The notes: a model not told the origin generated them from the sequence alone. 64,000 bases of DNA from Desulfomicrobium macestii (GCF_014873765.1 NZ_JADBGG010000025.1:1-64000), one strand, 5' to 3'; counted from the stretch's first letter, positions 28,261 to 38,583 are shown. Program-made: numbers and translations.

Positions 28261-29252
28261 TCATGCTGACACAACTCCTCTTCGGCACAAGCATTCCGGT
28301 TCTTTGCTACCATCAGGTGCGGCCGGACAGCGGCATGACGCCTGAGAAGTTTGGCCGCCATCTCGACCTCATCAAAAAGCTCGGCTTTCAGACCATCAGC
28401 CTGGCCAATCTGCACCGCATCATACAGGGACAAACACCTCAAACCGGCCCTTCGGTGGTCATTACCTTCGATGACTGCACGCTGGACAACTGGGTATACG
28501 CCGTGCCCCAGCTCTTGCGCCGGAACATGCATGGGGTTTTTTTCGCCATCACCGATTTTATTCAGCCCGGACCACCCCGGCTCCAAGCTGATCAAACGAC
28601 GGCTCCACTTCCAGTGCCAGCCTTTGGCGACATAATGCAGCAGGCCTTGTCCGGAAACTGTGACGGGTTCATGAACGAGGCCGAAATCCGAGCCGTGGTG
28701 CACGATCTGGGCATGGAGGTCTATTCGCACTCCGCCACGCATCAGGCCTGTTTCACTCGCGCAGAACAAACCGGAACCCTCGGCGAGAACAGGCACTGGA
28801 GCCATGCCGCATTATGCGGCCAAGACGCTGACGCAGACTCTGCCGTCCACCCAGTGGGCAGTTCCTATGCCCATGCAGGCTTTGGACTGGACTGGAACGG
28901 CCGCCCCCTGACTCTGAAGACTGACCAAGAGCGTCTCGCTTTTTGTGTAACTGACTTTTCGGCAGCGAAAGCCAAGTTGGAAGACCTCCTGGGCCAGCCC
29001 TGCCCCTTTCTTTGCCTGCCCTGGGGCGAATACGACGACATCACCCTGGCTGCCGCAAAAAAGGCTGGCTATGAGGGTGTGCTGAACCTTGAGGCTGGAC
29101 ACGTCGGGCCCGGAATTGACCCCATGCGCATCGGCAGACTTGCGGTCAAGGACCGCAAAACATTGCCCTGGCTTGGCCTTAAGACCCTGCTCCTGGCTCA
29201 CAGGACGCTGGCTCCATGGGCCCAGAGGCGGAACGTAGGCAGGCGCACATGA
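28251..29252 (+). CDS. Polysaccharide deacetylase-family protein
   Basis: 333 aa with the NodB-type core: VLCYHQVRPDSG, TFDDCTLDN (catalytic and metal Asp), SHSATH (metal His pair) and FLCLPWGEYDD. Such enzymes remove N-acetyl groups from glycans; in core loci the substrate is often an N-acetylated sugar of lipid A or core. A hydrophobic stretch at the N-terminus (MLTQLLFGTSIPVLC) is short, so a signal peptide is doubtful. Gene ends overlap on both sides (10 bp with the upstream, 4 bp with the downstream transferase). Confidence 0.85.
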   Translation: MSLIMLTQLLFGTSIPVLCYHQVRPDSGMTPEKFGRHLDLIKKLGFQTISLANLHRIIQGQTPQTGPSVVITFDDCTLDNWVYAVPQLLRRNMHGVFFAITDFIQPGPPRLQADQTTAPLPVPAFGDIMQQALSGNCDGFMNEAEIRAVVHDLGMEVYSHSATHQACFTRAEQTGTLGENRHWSHAALCGQDADADSAVHPVGSSYAHAGFGLDWNGRPLTLKTDQERLAFCVTDFSAAKAKLEDLLGQPCPFLCLPWGEYDDITLAAAKKAGYEGVLNLEAGHVGPGIDPMRIGRLAVKDRKTLPWLGLKTLLLAHRTLAPWAQRRNVGRRT

Positions 29253-30313
29253 ATATCTGCTTTGTCAATTCCACCAATAAATGGGGCGGGGTCAAAAGCT
29301 GGACCCTCGATGTGGCGCGCGGTCTCGCGGATCGCGGACATGGCATCCTCATCGTCGGCAGGTCAGGACCTTTCATCGACAAGGCCCGCGAAATGGGGCT
29401 CGACGCTCTGGGCCTTTCCTTTGGCCCGGACTTCAATCCAATGCGGATTCTTGGCTTCATCAAGCTTTTCAAGGCGCGCAAAACCGATCTTGTCGTCGTC
29501 AATGTGGGCAAGGATATGCGCATTGCAGGCATAGCGGCCAAAATGCTCGGCATCCCGGTGGTCCACCGCGTCGGCCTGGCTGGAGACATGCGCAACACAT
29601 ACAAGGTGCGCCTGCTGCACAAATGGATACGGCCACGTATCCTGGTCCCGTGCGAACAGATCAAAAGGGGCCTTCTGCAAGAACTGCCTTATCTGAAACC
29701 GGAAGAAATCACGGTCATTCTGACAGGCAAGGAACCTGCACCGTCTCCACCGGCAACCGTGCATTCACCGCTTCGCTTCATCTCCACCAGTCAGCTCAAC
29801 GCCGACAAAGGGCATAAAGACGTCCTTGAGGCGCTGGCCGAACTGAAAAAACAGGGCTACGCGTTTGAATATCATATCGTGGGAACAGGACGCATCGAAG
29901 CGGAACTGAAAGACCTTACCACCAGCCTTGACCTTGACGACCGGGTCACCTGGCACGGATTTCAAAAGGATGTCAGGTCATTTCTGCGCAAGGCAGACGT
30001 CTTTCTTCTTCCGTCGCACCGAGAGGGATTGCCGAACACGCTGCTTGAGGCAATGGCTGAAGGACTTGTCTGTGTGGCTCGGGATGTGGGGGGAGTGGCC
30101 GAGGTGTGGCCAAACAGCGTATCAGATCTTCTGCTCCCTGCCTCCGCAGGACCGCATTGTCTCATCGCTATTTTGATGGGCATCCTAAAAACGGATGAAT
30201 ATTCTATCCTGAATCAAGGCCAGCATTTCTGGTCTGAAGCCGTGTCCAATTCTCTACAGGCCATGACACAACAGGTTGAACGTTTCTTCTCTGAACGAGG
30301 AACACAAAATTGA
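29249..30313 (+). CDS. GT4-family glycosyltransferase
   Basis: 354 aa from ATG 29249, which overlaps the deacetylase stop (ATGA). GT-B marks: NSTNKWGGVKSWTLDVARG at the acceptor side, STSQLNADKGHKDVLEAL opening the donor domain, and PSHREGLPNTLLEAMAEGL with the E(x7)E pair. It is part of the tightly overlapped plus-strand operon, so lipid A-core or glycolipid assembly is likely; donor and acceptor are not known. Confidence 0.88.
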   Translation: MNICFVNSTNKWGGVKSWTLDVARGLADRGHGILIVGRSGPFIDKAREMGLDALGLSFGPDFNPMRILGFIKLFKARKTDLVVVNVGKDMRIAGIAAKMLGIPVVHRVGLAGDMRNTYKVRLLHKWIRPRILVPCEQIKRGLLQELPYLKPEEITVILTGKEPAPSPPATVHSPLRFISTSQLNADKGHKDVLEALAELKKQGYAFEYHIVGTGRIEAELKDLTTSLDLDDRVTWHGFQKDVRSFLRKADVFLLPSHREGLPNTLLEAMAEGLVCVARDVGGVAEVWPNSVSDLLLPASAGPHCLIAILMGILKTDEYSILNQGQHFWSEAVSNSLQAMTQQVERFFSERGTQN

Positions 30314-30915
30314 TAGAACTAGGCCACCAACTCGTAAAAGGCGGATGGTGCGAAATTCGTGCGATACAAGGTCGCCCAGATCTTTGCGCCAAGGTGCTGA
30401 TCCCAAAACGGAGATTCAAAGGAAGGCGCCCCGACCCTAATGAAATCGTCAATTCTAAATACGGGATCAAGGATTTTCTGGATTACGAATGGAGTAACTA
30501 CCAAAAAATCTTGGCCTCCTGTCCCCAGGAACTGCGACGCTATTTTGTAGCCATGCACGGAATTGAGCTTACGACAGCTGGCAGCAAGGCGCTGATCATG
30601 GATGTCGTGCTGGATGATCGTGGAGAAATTGCCCCAAATCTGGTCAAAAACACCCGTAACCTCAGCCCCAAATTCTGGGAAATACTTGATCGCATTCGCC
30701 AAGAGGTTCTTTTGGCACACAGCATCGATCATTTTGGCATCGCTCGGCGCAACATTCTCGTCAAATCACCCGACTTTCCTCTCATCATTGACTTCCAAAC
30801 AGGCAGAGAACGTTTTAGAGGGCAATTCTGGTTGCGGTGGCCTTTTTTTGTCAGAGCTAAAATCAATCGCTGTTTTCATAAGCTTTACAAGGAGATGGGC
30901 ATAAATCCCCAGTAA
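30310..30915 (+). CDS. YrbL-like protein-kinase-fold protein
   Basis: 201 aa starting from TTG at 30310, overlapping the previous stop by four bases, with GAGG nine bases upstream. The C-terminal half carries kinase-like motifs: HFGIARRNILV (catalytic-loop HxxxxxN form) followed by PLIIDFQTGRER (DFG-like). This matches the YrbL family (PhoP-regulated protein, PF10707) and distantly the LPS core kinases. Inference: in this operon it most likely phosphorylates a core sugar or lipid rather than a protein. Confidence 0.7.
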   Translation: MIELGHQLVKGGWCEIRAIQGRPDLCAKVLIPKRRFKGRRPDPNEIVNSKYGIKDFLDYEWSNYQKILASCPQELRRYFVAMHGIELTTAGSKALIMDVVLDDRGEIAPNLVKNTRNLSPKFWEILDRIRQEVLLAHSIDHFGIARRNILVKSPDFPLIIDFQTGRERFRGQFWLRWPFFVRAKINRCFHKLYKEMGINPQ

Positions 30916-30926
30916 TCTAGAATATT

Positions 30927-32678
30927 ATGGCACTACTTAAAAACGACACCATCCGCTTGTTACGTCGCAGCTTGAGCTATTTTTTACCATACAAGATGCT
31001 TATCATAGCGTCATTTGCAGCTCTCGGCGTCGTCGCCCTCAGCACCGCAGGAGCTGCTTACTTGGTACAGCCTGCTCTCGACGAAATTTTCATTAAGAAA
31101 GATCAAACTGCGCTGGTGTTCCTCCCTTTTTTGCTTGTCGCCGTTTTTCTCGCCAAAGGAATTGGTCTTTTCATCCAAAAATTTCTCATGTCCTATTGCG
31201 GCACGAAGGTCCTTGAACAGCTTCGATATGAGCTTTTCGCCAAAATAATCTGTCTTCCTCTTGATTTTTTTGGCGAAACTCGGGTTGGAATGCTAATGTC
31301 CAGAATCATTAGCGACGTAAACCTGATAAGCGCGAGTTTACCGGAACTCATCAGAATCATACAACACAGCCTGACCATGGTAGGCTTGATTGGACTTGTG
31401 CTCTACAGGGATGCGCAGCTTGCGTTCTGGGCCTGTCTGGTTTTCCCTCTTGCTGTATACCCCGTGATTTATTTCGGAAAAAAATTGCGCAAAATTGGAC
31501 GAAAATATCAATCTGAGCTTGCAGACATCTCTTCTCACCTACAAGAAAGTTTCAATGGATTGCGGGTAGTTAAAGCCTTTGCGTCAGAGGAACTGGAAAA
31601 GGACAAATTTAGAATTGTCAGCAAAAATCTTGCACGCATTGGCATCAAAGGAAAAATGTACAACCAGCTTTCCTCGCCGATCATGGAACTCATAGGAGCA
31701 ATCGGGGCGGGACTGGTCATCTGGTATGGCGGCAGTCAGGTTATCGCGGGGAATAGAACTCCAGGCGAATTCTTTTCGTTTATGACGGCTCTAATTATGC
31801 TGTATGATCCCTTTAAATCCATCAGCCAGGCAAACAATACTATTCAGCAGGCCATGGCTGGAGCGGAAAGGGTTTTTGAAATTTTAGACTCAAAGGATCT
31901 TATTGAAGAAAAGGGAGGCGATATTGAATATACGCCCCCGTTCGCGTCGCTTGCCTTCGAAAACGTGACGTTTTTCTATCCAGGAACAACTGACCCTGCG
32001 TTAAAAAATATCAACCTGACAATTAAGGCGGGTGAGAGGCTCGCATTTGTTGGTCAAAGCGGGGCCGGAAAAACAACCATAGCGCATCTCGTTCCACGAT
32101 TCCATGATTGCACGCAAGGAACAATACGCCTCAATAATCGCCCTCTCTCAGAGTACACATTGGCCAGTTTACGTTCAAATATTGGTATTGTTTCGCAAGA
32201 TCCATTTCTCTTCAACCTCTCGGTTCGAGACAACATTGCCTATGGGCAGTCGTCAACTGACCAAGCCCTCGTCGAACAAGCGGCCATAGCGGCCTATGCT
32301 CACGATTTCATAAAAGAACTCCCGCATGGTTACGAGACAATCGTTGGGGAGAAAGGCGTAAAACTATCCGGAGGTCAAAAACAGCGACTTACGATCGCCA
32401 GGGCTATCATGAAAAATCCGTCACTTTTGATACTTGACGAAGCAACATCAGCCCTCGATACGGAATCAGAGCGTATCGTTCAGAAAGCACTGGAAAACCT
32501 TATGGAAGGACGAACAAGCATCGTCATAGCCCATCGCCTCTCCACCGTTTTAAGTGCAGACAGAATTATCGTAATGCAAAACGGAAAAATCATAAGCGAA
32601 GGCACAAACGATCAACTTTTGCAAACATGCCCTTTTTATTCAAAACTCTACAAACTTCAATTTGAAGGTCAAAAATAA
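30927..32678 (+). CDS. MsbA-like lipid flippase, ABC exporter (fused membrane and ATPase domains)
   Basis: 583 aa half-transporter. Residues about 1-320 form six membrane helices, and the C-terminal ATPase has Walker A GQSGAGKTTIAHL, signature LSGGQKQRLTIARAI and Walker B LLILDEATSALDTES. The length and domain order fit MsbA, which flips lipid A-core across the inner membrane. It follows the YrbL-like gene by 11 bp and precedes a transferase by 2 bp, so it is in the core-assembly operon. A role in exporting another lipid-linked glycan is possible. Confidence 0.88.
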   Translation: MALLKNDTIRLLRRSLSYFLPYKMLIIASFAALGVVALSTAGAAYLVQPALDEIFIKKDQTALVFLPFLLVAVFLAKGIGLFIQKFLMSYCGTKVLEQLRYELFAKIICLPLDFFGETRVGMLMSRIISDVNLISASLPELIRIIQHSLTMVGLIGLVLYRDAQLAFWACLVFPLAVYPVIYFGKKLRKIGRKYQSELADISSHLQESFNGLRVVKAFASEELEKDKFRIVSKNLARIGIKGKMYNQLSSPIMELIGAIGAGLVIWYGGSQVIAGNRTPGEFFSFMTALIMLYDPFKSISQANNTIQQAMAGAERVFEILDSKDLIEEKGGDIEYTPPFASLAFENVTFFYPGTTDPALKNINLTIKAGERLAFVGQSGAGKTTIAHLVPRFHDCTQGTIRLNNRPLSEYTLASLRSNIGIVSQDPFLFNLSVRDNIAYGQSSTDQALVEQAAIAAYAHDFIKELPHGYETIVGEKGVKLSGGQKQRLTIARAIMKNPSLLILDEATSALDTESERIVQKALENLMEGRTSIVIAHRLSTVLSADRIIVMQNGKIISEGTNDQLLQTCPFYSKLYKLQFEGQK

Positions 32679-32680
32679 TC

Positions 32681-33508
32681 ATGGACTACGACATAGTTAC
32701 CAGTGCTGATGAAGGATACGCACACTTCATCAAAAATCTAGCTGCTAATTGTTTACAAATATTTAACAAAAAACTCATAGTTTACGATCTTGGGCTTTTA
32801 GAAGAAACAAAAAAAACGATTGAAGCTGATTATATCGAATTCAAAACAAGCGAAGAATATAAAGCCATTAATTCAAAAAATAGTATACGAGCAACGCATA
32901 AGCCACGATGTATACTTGACTATTTTCATAGAGCGCAAGGAAAATTTCTTTTCCTTGATGCAGACTGCCTTTTTGTCCGACGTCCTAATTTTCCGGACGC
33001 GGATGTTTGTCTTACTTTTCGGATATACTCAGAACAGACGAAAAGTGACTTCGCAAAAAATGGAATCATCAATAGCGGAGTCATCTTCATAGATCCTACA
33101 AGTGCCCATAAAAACGACACTGAACTTCTGTTAAAAGAATGGATCTCGCGTTGTGAAATAAATCAAGATTCAACAGATCAAAAAACACTGAGCGATATCT
33201 TACTGAGCCTCAAGGAAAAAAAACACCCTGATGCAATATGCTACTACAATGAATCCTCAATTAAACTTCTAAGGTCTGAGCTTTACAATGATGTAAAGAG
33301 AAAAACTGGCGACATTTTACACTTCAAAGCCGCTTCACGGCGAAAAGAAAAAATGCAAGAATACGTCTTTTTTTGCAAAATGACTAAATTCATTTTTTTA
33401 ATTCATGCATATTTAGGGATAAATAAAACGCTACTATTCTTAAAAAGAAAGATAAATCCTGGCAGGTACGAAAGAAGATACGTACAAGAAATGAGAAATT
33501 ATGAATAA
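32681..33508 (+). CDS. Putative glycosyltransferase (nucleotide-sugar transferase type)
   Basis: 275 aa with an N-terminal TSADEGYAHFIKNLAANCL, a mid KFLFLDADCLF segment that looks like a DxD metal and nucleotide-sugar site, and INSGVIFIDP, a pattern seen in GT8-like enzymes. The assignment is by these motifs only. The gene is clearly AT-rich with many AAA and ATA codons, unlike the neighbouring housekeeping DNA. It overlaps the next gene by 8 bp. Confidence 0.65.
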   Translation: MDYDIVTSADEGYAHFIKNLAANCLQIFNKKLIVYDLGLLEETKKTIEADYIEFKTSEEYKAINSKNSIRATHKPRCILDYFHRAQGKFLFLDADCLFVRRPNFPDADVCLTFRIYSEQTKSDFAKNGIINSGVIFIDPTSAHKNDTELLLKEWISRCEINQDSTDQKTLSDILLSLKEKKHPDAICYYNESSIKLLRSELYNDVKRKTGDILHFKAASRRKEKMQEYVFFCKMTKFIFLIHAYLGINKTLLFLKRKINPGRYERRYVQEMRNYE

Positions 33509-34808
33509 ATCACCAGTAAAAAAATCATTACCCCAATATTTCACGAATAATTTTCGCAATAAAGACAATTTAATTTCTTTTTTTTCCTTCTTGCTTCGCT
33601 TTGGATTCTGTTTTTACATCCTTTTTTTTCCTATTGGTAAAGCTCCCGCAAACATCGGGTCTATCTGCGCAATGATAGGTCTTCTAGGCACCTATGCGCT
33701 GGACTATCAAAACTCAAACTTGAAGCTCCTCGGAAAGCTCAAGTGGATTTATTTTATCTTCATAGGATTTATTCTTTTCAAAGCATTTCATAATATAAAT
33801 ATTTCTAACGGATGGTATGGATTTAGAACAAACATTAATGGAGCATTTACTCTTTTCTTAATCGGACTGGAATTTATCCGCAATAAGCGGGACCTGAAAA
33901 TTGTAATTGCGCTATTCACCGTTGCTGGTTTTTATGAAGGATTGGACGGTCTTTATCAATACATAGTCGGTGTTGATTTTATCCGCGGAGATCCCCCCTT
34001 AAGCGGACCGACTGGCATTCGCTTGACCGGATCAATGAAAACCTACCGAGTCGGCAATTATATGTCACTGATTTTACCCATAAGCTTGGGGGCTTGGGTT
34101 CTTCTTCCAAGCACATGGTCCAGATGGCAAAAAGCTATTTTCATGGCTGCTATTCTTTTTCCCGGCATGTTTCTCTTTCTCGGGGCTCAAACACGCAGTG
34201 GTTTTTTAGGTTTTTTTGTTGCAGCGGTAGCGCTTTACGCGTTGCTACGTGGATTTACATGGAAAATTTTGGCGGGTGGGGCAGCACTACTGTCTTGGGC
34301 TTTATTTTTCGGATCAAAGAGAACGTCCTTTGAAATGATTCTCCAGGATGGACGTATTCAAGAGTTATGGCCTTATGCCTTGAAAGTATTCCAAAGCGCC
34401 CCGCTCCTTGGAGTTGGACTCAACAGTTACAATCCCGGCGTTCACGCACTCGGACTTGAATTTCAACAACACTCGCAGAGCATTCAGCACCCTCACAATA
34501 TCTATCTTCAATTCCTTTGCGAAATGGGAATTATTGGTCTTTTGGTGCTGGTTTGTTTTTTTGGGACTTATCTGATCTGGTCGTTGCGACACACAATCAA
34601 AGGATTCGTTACAAACGAAAAGCGCGCACCGTGTATCATGCTGTCTTTTTTCTGGGCCGCTTTCCTTGGCTACACTGCCACCGGTCTGAGCGGACACGAC
34701 TTTTTCCGCCCGTGGTGGCTCGGCACGGCCTTTTCAATACTTGGCATAGTTATGGGTGGTTGCCTCACCTTAAGCGGAGAAACAAAACCAGCAAAAGATC
34801 GCAATTAG
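33501..34808 (+). CDS. O-antigen ligase/polymerase family membrane protein (WaaL/Wzy type)
   Basis: 435 aa with about 10-12 hydrophobic segments and a periplasmic loop containing GVGLNSYNPGVHALG ... SIQHPHNIYLQFLCEMGI, the HPHN-type motif of the O-antigen ligase superfamily (PF04932). Family members either ligate O antigen to lipid A-core or polymerise repeat units. Inference: its place at the end of a core operon with an MsbA-like flippase favours the ligase role. AT-rich. It converges with the next gene with only 23 bp between and no terminator visible. Confidence 0.82.
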   Translation: MNKSPVKKSLPQYFTNNFRNKDNLISFFSFLLRFGFCFYILFFPIGKAPANIGSICAMIGLLGTYALDYQNSNLKLLGKLKWIYFIFIGFILFKAFHNINISNGWYGFRTNINGAFTLFLIGLEFIRNKRDLKIVIALFTVAGFYEGLDGLYQYIVGVDFIRGDPPLSGPTGIRLTGSMKTYRVGNYMSLILPISLGAWVLLPSTWSRWQKAIFMAAILFPGMFLFLGAQTRSGFLGFFVAAVALYALLRGFTWKILAGGAALLSWALFFGSKRTSFEMILQDGRIQELWPYALKVFQSAPLLGVGLNSYNPGVHALGLEFQQHSQSIQHPHNIYLQFLCEMGIIGLLVLVCFFGTYLIWSLRHTIKGFVTNEKRAPCIMLSFFWAAFLGYTATGLSGHDFFRPWWLGTAFSILGIVMGGCLTLSGETKPAKDRN

Positions 34809-34831
34809 CTGTCGCCAGAGAAAGGATAAAA

Positions 34832-36298
34832 TCAACATGCTCCCCGGCAACGGAATACTTCTCCCGGAGTCTTGAGTAGAATATAAATATCGAGCCAAAC
34901 AGACCAGTTGCGAACATAGTACGCTTCCAGCCGAACACGTTCGGCATACGAGATGCCGCTTCTGCCGGATACCTGCCACAGCCCGGTCAAGCCGGGCTTA
35001 ACCTTCTTGTAGAGGACGAAGCCCCCCTCATACTTGTCCACCTCATCCCAAACGATCGGCCTTGGCCCAACCAGGCTCAGATCCCCGCGTAGCACGTTCC
35101 ATAGCTGAGGCAACTCATCCAAACTGGTTCTGCGCAAAAAATGCCCTACCCGTGTGATGCGAGGATCGCATGTCAGCTTGTGCTTCTCTTCCCATTCTGC
35201 GCGCAAAGCTGGATCGGACTGAAGGCACTCCTCCAGTACAGCGCCCGCATCGCGGACCATGGTTCTGAATTTCCAGATGGTTATATCTTTCCCACCGAGC
35301 CCGATCCGTTTATGACCGAACAACACAGGCCCCTTGGAATCCAGTTTGATCACCACGGCAATGATTGCGGAAAGAAGCAAAATTAACGGCAAGCAGATGA
35401 AAATCAAGGCCAGTTCCGCACCTCGCTTGATCCACTGTCTTCGCGGATCAAGAAGCTTCTGATGGACTTCAAGGCCCAGAATCCCGCCCATGTCAAAGGC
35501 GGAGATCCAAAGCGACGATGCCCCGAACAAGTCTGGAATTATGATCAATCGCCTGAAATCAGCCGCCGGCCCTTGCAGCACTTCCACAAGCTTGGCCGGA
35601 CCTGCGCCAGGCATCGCCACAATAGCAGTGGCGCCTTTACATTCTTCGGTCACCCCCTTTGCAGCGTCCAATGACCCGATCACCGGCACTCCGTTACAGG
35701 TGGTGCCATGTTTCCGAGGATCATCGTCAAAAAATGCCACCGGCCGCAAACACAAACGGTGTTCGCGGTCCAGCGCTTTGGCCACAGCCTCTCCCGTCCT
35801 GCCAGCGCCCAAAATAATCGCAGGGTGCCCCCAGCGCTTCCAAATTTCCACTTTTCGCCGGACCATTGTCCGAAAAAAAGGCACCGTGCCCAAAACGCCA
35901 ATCCAAGCCATGACAAAAATCCCACGCGAGTATTGATCGCTTTGTTTGGACAAAAATATGGCACCAAGGAGAATCAAAAAAATTACGGAAGTCGACTGAG
36001 TAATTTTCTTAAGCTCAGCGGGCGGACTGAGCAAAATTCCGGGATATAGCCCCGCAATTGCGTACGCGGCAGGGAAAAGAAGCAGAAATGGAATCATGTC
36101 CCAATAAAGAGCAAAACTAAAAGAACCACCCAGAACAAATCTCCCGACGACACTCAAGCACCAGACCAACAACAAGGCTAGGCAGTCGGAAAACAACAAG
36201 AGCCCGGTTACCCTGAATCCAGAAAGCGGCCCCTGCTTCGGAAAGTACGCTTTTAGCTCATCGCCTGAAACCACTCCTTCAGATCTATGCTTGAACAT
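34832..36298 (-). CDS. Polyprenyl-phosphate sugar-1-phosphate transferase (WbaP-type initiating enzyme)
   Basis: 488 aa. It has N-terminal membrane helices, a central Rossmann-like (CoA-binding-like) domain ([20 protein letters not shown]) and the C-terminal bacterial sugar transferase domain ([55 protein letters not shown]). It starts glycan synthesis by moving hexose-1-phosphate from a nucleotide sugar to undecaprenyl phosphate. The start at 36298 overlaps the upstream gene end by 14 bp; the longer open frame lies inside that gene. The donor is often UDP-Gal or UDP-Glc for this type. Confidence 0.92.
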   Translation of the reverse strand: MFKHRSEGVVSGDELKAYFPKQGPLSGFRVTGLLLFSDCLALLLVWCLSVVGRFVLGGSFSFALYWDMIPFLLLFPAAYAIAGLYPGILLSPPAELKKITQSTSVIFLILLGAIFLSKQSDQYSRGIFVMAWIGVLGTVPFFRTMVRRKVEIWKRWGHPAIILGAGRTGEAVAKALDREHRLCLRPVAFFDDDPRKHGTTCNGVPVIGSLDAAKGVTEECKGATAIVAMPGAGPAKLVEVLQGPAADFRRLIIIPDLFGASSLWISAFDMGGILGLEVHQKLLDPRRQWIKRGAELALIFICLPLILLLSAIIAVVIKLDSKGPVLFGHKRIGLGGKDITIWKFRTMVRDAGAVLEECLQSDPALRAEWEEKHKLTCDPRITRVGHFLRRTSLDELPQLWNVLRGDLSLVGPRPIVWDEVDKYEGGFVLYKKVKPGLTGLWQVSGRSGISYAERVRLEAYYVRNWSVWLDIYILLKTPGEVFRCRGAC

Positions 36299-37409
36299 CC
36301 CAACGCCCCATTGCGCGTGTATGCGCCTGAAGTTGAATCTCGATAATCTTGGCCATTTCAGCCCTGAACCTCTCCGGCCCAAAACCGCACGCATGCGCCC
36401 GGATTTCGGCGGGATGAAAATGACTATTCATGCCTTCAAATCGTTCGACAGCTTCCATCAACGCATCCTCGGTCTGCTCATGAAAAAAGATGCCCGTCTT
36501 TCCATCCACAACAGTTTCCAACGCCCCCCCCTTGCCAAAGGCAATGACGGGGCGCCCCGAAGCCATGGCCTCGAGAGGCACAATCCCAAAATCTTCCTCA
36601 CCAGGAAAAATCAGCGCCTGGCAACGAGAGTAGTGGTTGCGCAATACTTCAAACGGTTGACGGCCCAAAAACTCGACATTGTTGCCAGCTATCTCACGCA
36701 AAAGCCGCCCTTGTTCACCTTCCCCGATTATGACCAGGCGTTTCCCTGAACGGGTGAAGGCCTTCACTGCAAGATCGGCCCGCTTGTAACCAACCAACTG
36801 CCCGACCATAAGGTAAAAATCATCCTGCTGCTCCGAAACGGAAAAGTCATCCACCGCTACCGGGGGATAAACAACATCCGCGTCACGCCGATAATGCTTG
36901 GCGATCCGCCGCGCGACATTCACCGAATTGGCCACGAAATGATCTACCCTGTCGACGCTGAGCCTGTCCCAAATGCGCAGGTAATGAAGAAGGGGGGCCA
37001 TGAAAAATCTTTTGATTCTACCTGAATTGGACATGTAATCATGATACATGTCCCAGACGTAACGCATGGGTGTGTGGCAATAACAGATGTGCAACGCATC
37101 AGGAGAAGTCAGCACGCCCTTAGCTGGACCGGATTCACTGGAGATGACAAGGTCATACTCGCGGAGATCAAATTGTTCCAGGGCCAAGGGCATCAAAGGC
37201 AGATAGTGTTTGTACCAGCGGTTAGAAAAAGGTAGATTGTCGATAAACGAAGTAAATATTTTTCGAGTTGCCACACATGGAGGCAAAGTTTCTCGATCAA
37301 CGACGTGCGAGAAGATATCTGCGTCTGGATAAAGATTGCATAGTTCTTCTACTACTTTTTCGCCACCTCTTTGGGCTATAAACCAATAGTGAATAATGGC
37401 AATTTTCAA
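36285..37409 (-). CDS. GT4-family glycosyltransferase (mannosyltransferase-like)
   Basis: 374 aa. The start HYWFIAQRGGEKVVEELC is the acceptor-side glycine loop, and the C-terminal GEEDFGIVPLEAMASGRPVIAFGKGG carries the E(x7)E donor motif. The sequence style (CHTPMRYVWDMYHDY) is that of WbaZ/mannosyltransferase-like GT4 enzymes, which commonly act second after a WbaP-type enzyme. It is coupled to the downstream initiating transferase by a 14-bp overlap. Confidence 0.88.
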   Translation of the reverse strand: MKIAIIHYWFIAQRGGEKVVEELCNLYPDADIFSHVVDRETLPPCVATRKIFTSFIDNLPFSNRWYKHYLPLMPLALEQFDLREYDLVISSESGPAKGVLTSPDALHICYCHTPMRYVWDMYHDYMSNSGRIKRFFMAPLLHYLRIWDRLSVDRVDHFVANSVNVARRIAKHYRRDADVVYPPVAVDDFSVSEQQDDFYLMVGQLVGYKRADLAVKAFTRSGKRLVIIGEGEQGRLLREIAGNNVEFLGRQPFEVLRNHYSRCQALIFPGEEDFGIVPLEAMASGRPVIAFGKGGALETVVDGKTGIFFHEQTEDALMEAVERFEGMNSHFHPAEIRAHACGFGPERFRAEMAKIIEIQLQAHTRAMGRWDVQA

Positions 37410-37491
37410 TGAAAAATTCCTACTTTTTGATCAAGAATAAAATTGCATTACCAATAATATGTTTATGATATTTAAATTAAATATCACAACT

Positions 37492-38583
37492 TTAAATATT
37501 TCGGTGTACATCTCGAAGAATTTGAAAAGTCCGTTCAGCCATACGCTGCACATCATGCGCTTCAAGCACGAACTTGCGGGCGCATTTTCCAATAGCTGTA
37601 CGCCGTTCGGCATTCTCTGATAAGAAAATTAATGACGAGGCTGCACTTTTCGGATCTCCTTCTGGATACAAAAATCCTGTTTCGCCGCTGGAAACAGCAT
37701 CCCTGTTGCCCACGACATCAGTAGCTACCACAGGAAGGCCATGGGCCATAGCTTCCAGCACCGCCAAAGGCAACCCTTCCCATTTGGAAGTCGAGAGATA
37801 GCAAAGCGCACCTGCAAACGTGTCATGTGGAGCTAGGGTAGCCCCCGGGCAGAATATCTTTTCAGAAAAACCTGATTCGCTGGCAAGAGCTAGCAGTTTC
37901 TCTCTGTCAGGACCGTCACCAACCACATGAAAAACAAATTCGTCAAGACGCCCTTGAGCACGCAATTCCTGGGCTATTTCGACAATAACCATGCTATTTT
38001 TCTGGATATCAAACCTGCTGAAAGAAATCACTGCCCATGGCGGCCCCACGGCTGGTAGAGCCTCGCTTATAGGGATCACTACGCCATTGTCGACAACATC
38101 GAGTTTTGATTCTGGCATTAATCCTTGGCGTAAAATTTCAGCTTGCTCCCCTTGCGAAACAGCTATTCCCCTTCGGGTGAACAGGGAAGCGCATCGCTCG
38201 TAAAGACGGTACAATTGTCGTTTAAGCGGCCCGTATGCCTGCAGATGTACTCCATGAAAAGTATGAACAGCAGGTATGCCACAAAGCAAGGCTAACAACC
38301 GTGCATACAACCCTGCACCTTTACCATGAGCGTGAAGAATATCGTACTTTTGCTCCCGGCAACGCTTTCTAAGGCGCAGCAGCGTAGACCACGAAAATGC
38401 ACGATGTGGAATCTCAAACAGATTACTATCGCCAACAATGAACCGGTAACGATCAAAGTTAGGGTAGTCGGCTGGACAGGCAACGCTGCACTCGACGTCT
38501 GAGGGTTGATGTTTAAGCAACTGCAACAGGTGCTCAGGGCCTCCACCGAAATCGGCACGGGCAGTGAGAAACAAAATTCGCAT
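37492..38583 (-). CDS. GT4-family glycosyltransferase
   Basis: 363 aa. It starts MRILFLTARADFGGGPEHLLQLL and has the acceptor helix segment HAHGKGAGLYARLLALL, FSRFDIQKNS opening the donor domain, and STSKWEGLPLAVLEAMAHGLPVVATD with the E(x7)E pair. AAGGA lies 8 bp before the ATG. An 82-bp AT-rich gap separates it from the next transferase. Donor and acceptor unknown. Confidence 0.88.
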   Translation of the reverse strand: MRILFLTARADFGGGPEHLLQLLKHQPSDVECSVACPADYPNFDRYRFIVGDSNLFEIPHRAFSWSTLLRLRKRCREQKYDILHAHGKGAGLYARLLALLCGIPAVHTFHGVHLQAYGPLKRQLYRLYERCASLFTRRGIAVSQGEQAEILRQGLMPESKLDVVDNGVVIPISEALPAVGPPWAVISFSRFDIQKNSMVIVEIAQELRAQGRLDEFVFHVVGDGPDREKLLALASESGFSEKIFCPGATLAPHDTFAGALCYLSTSKWEGLPLAVLEAMAHGLPVVATDVVGNRDAVSSGETGFLYPEGDPKSAASSLIFLSENAERRTAIGKCARKFVLEAHDVQRMAERTFQILRDVHRNI

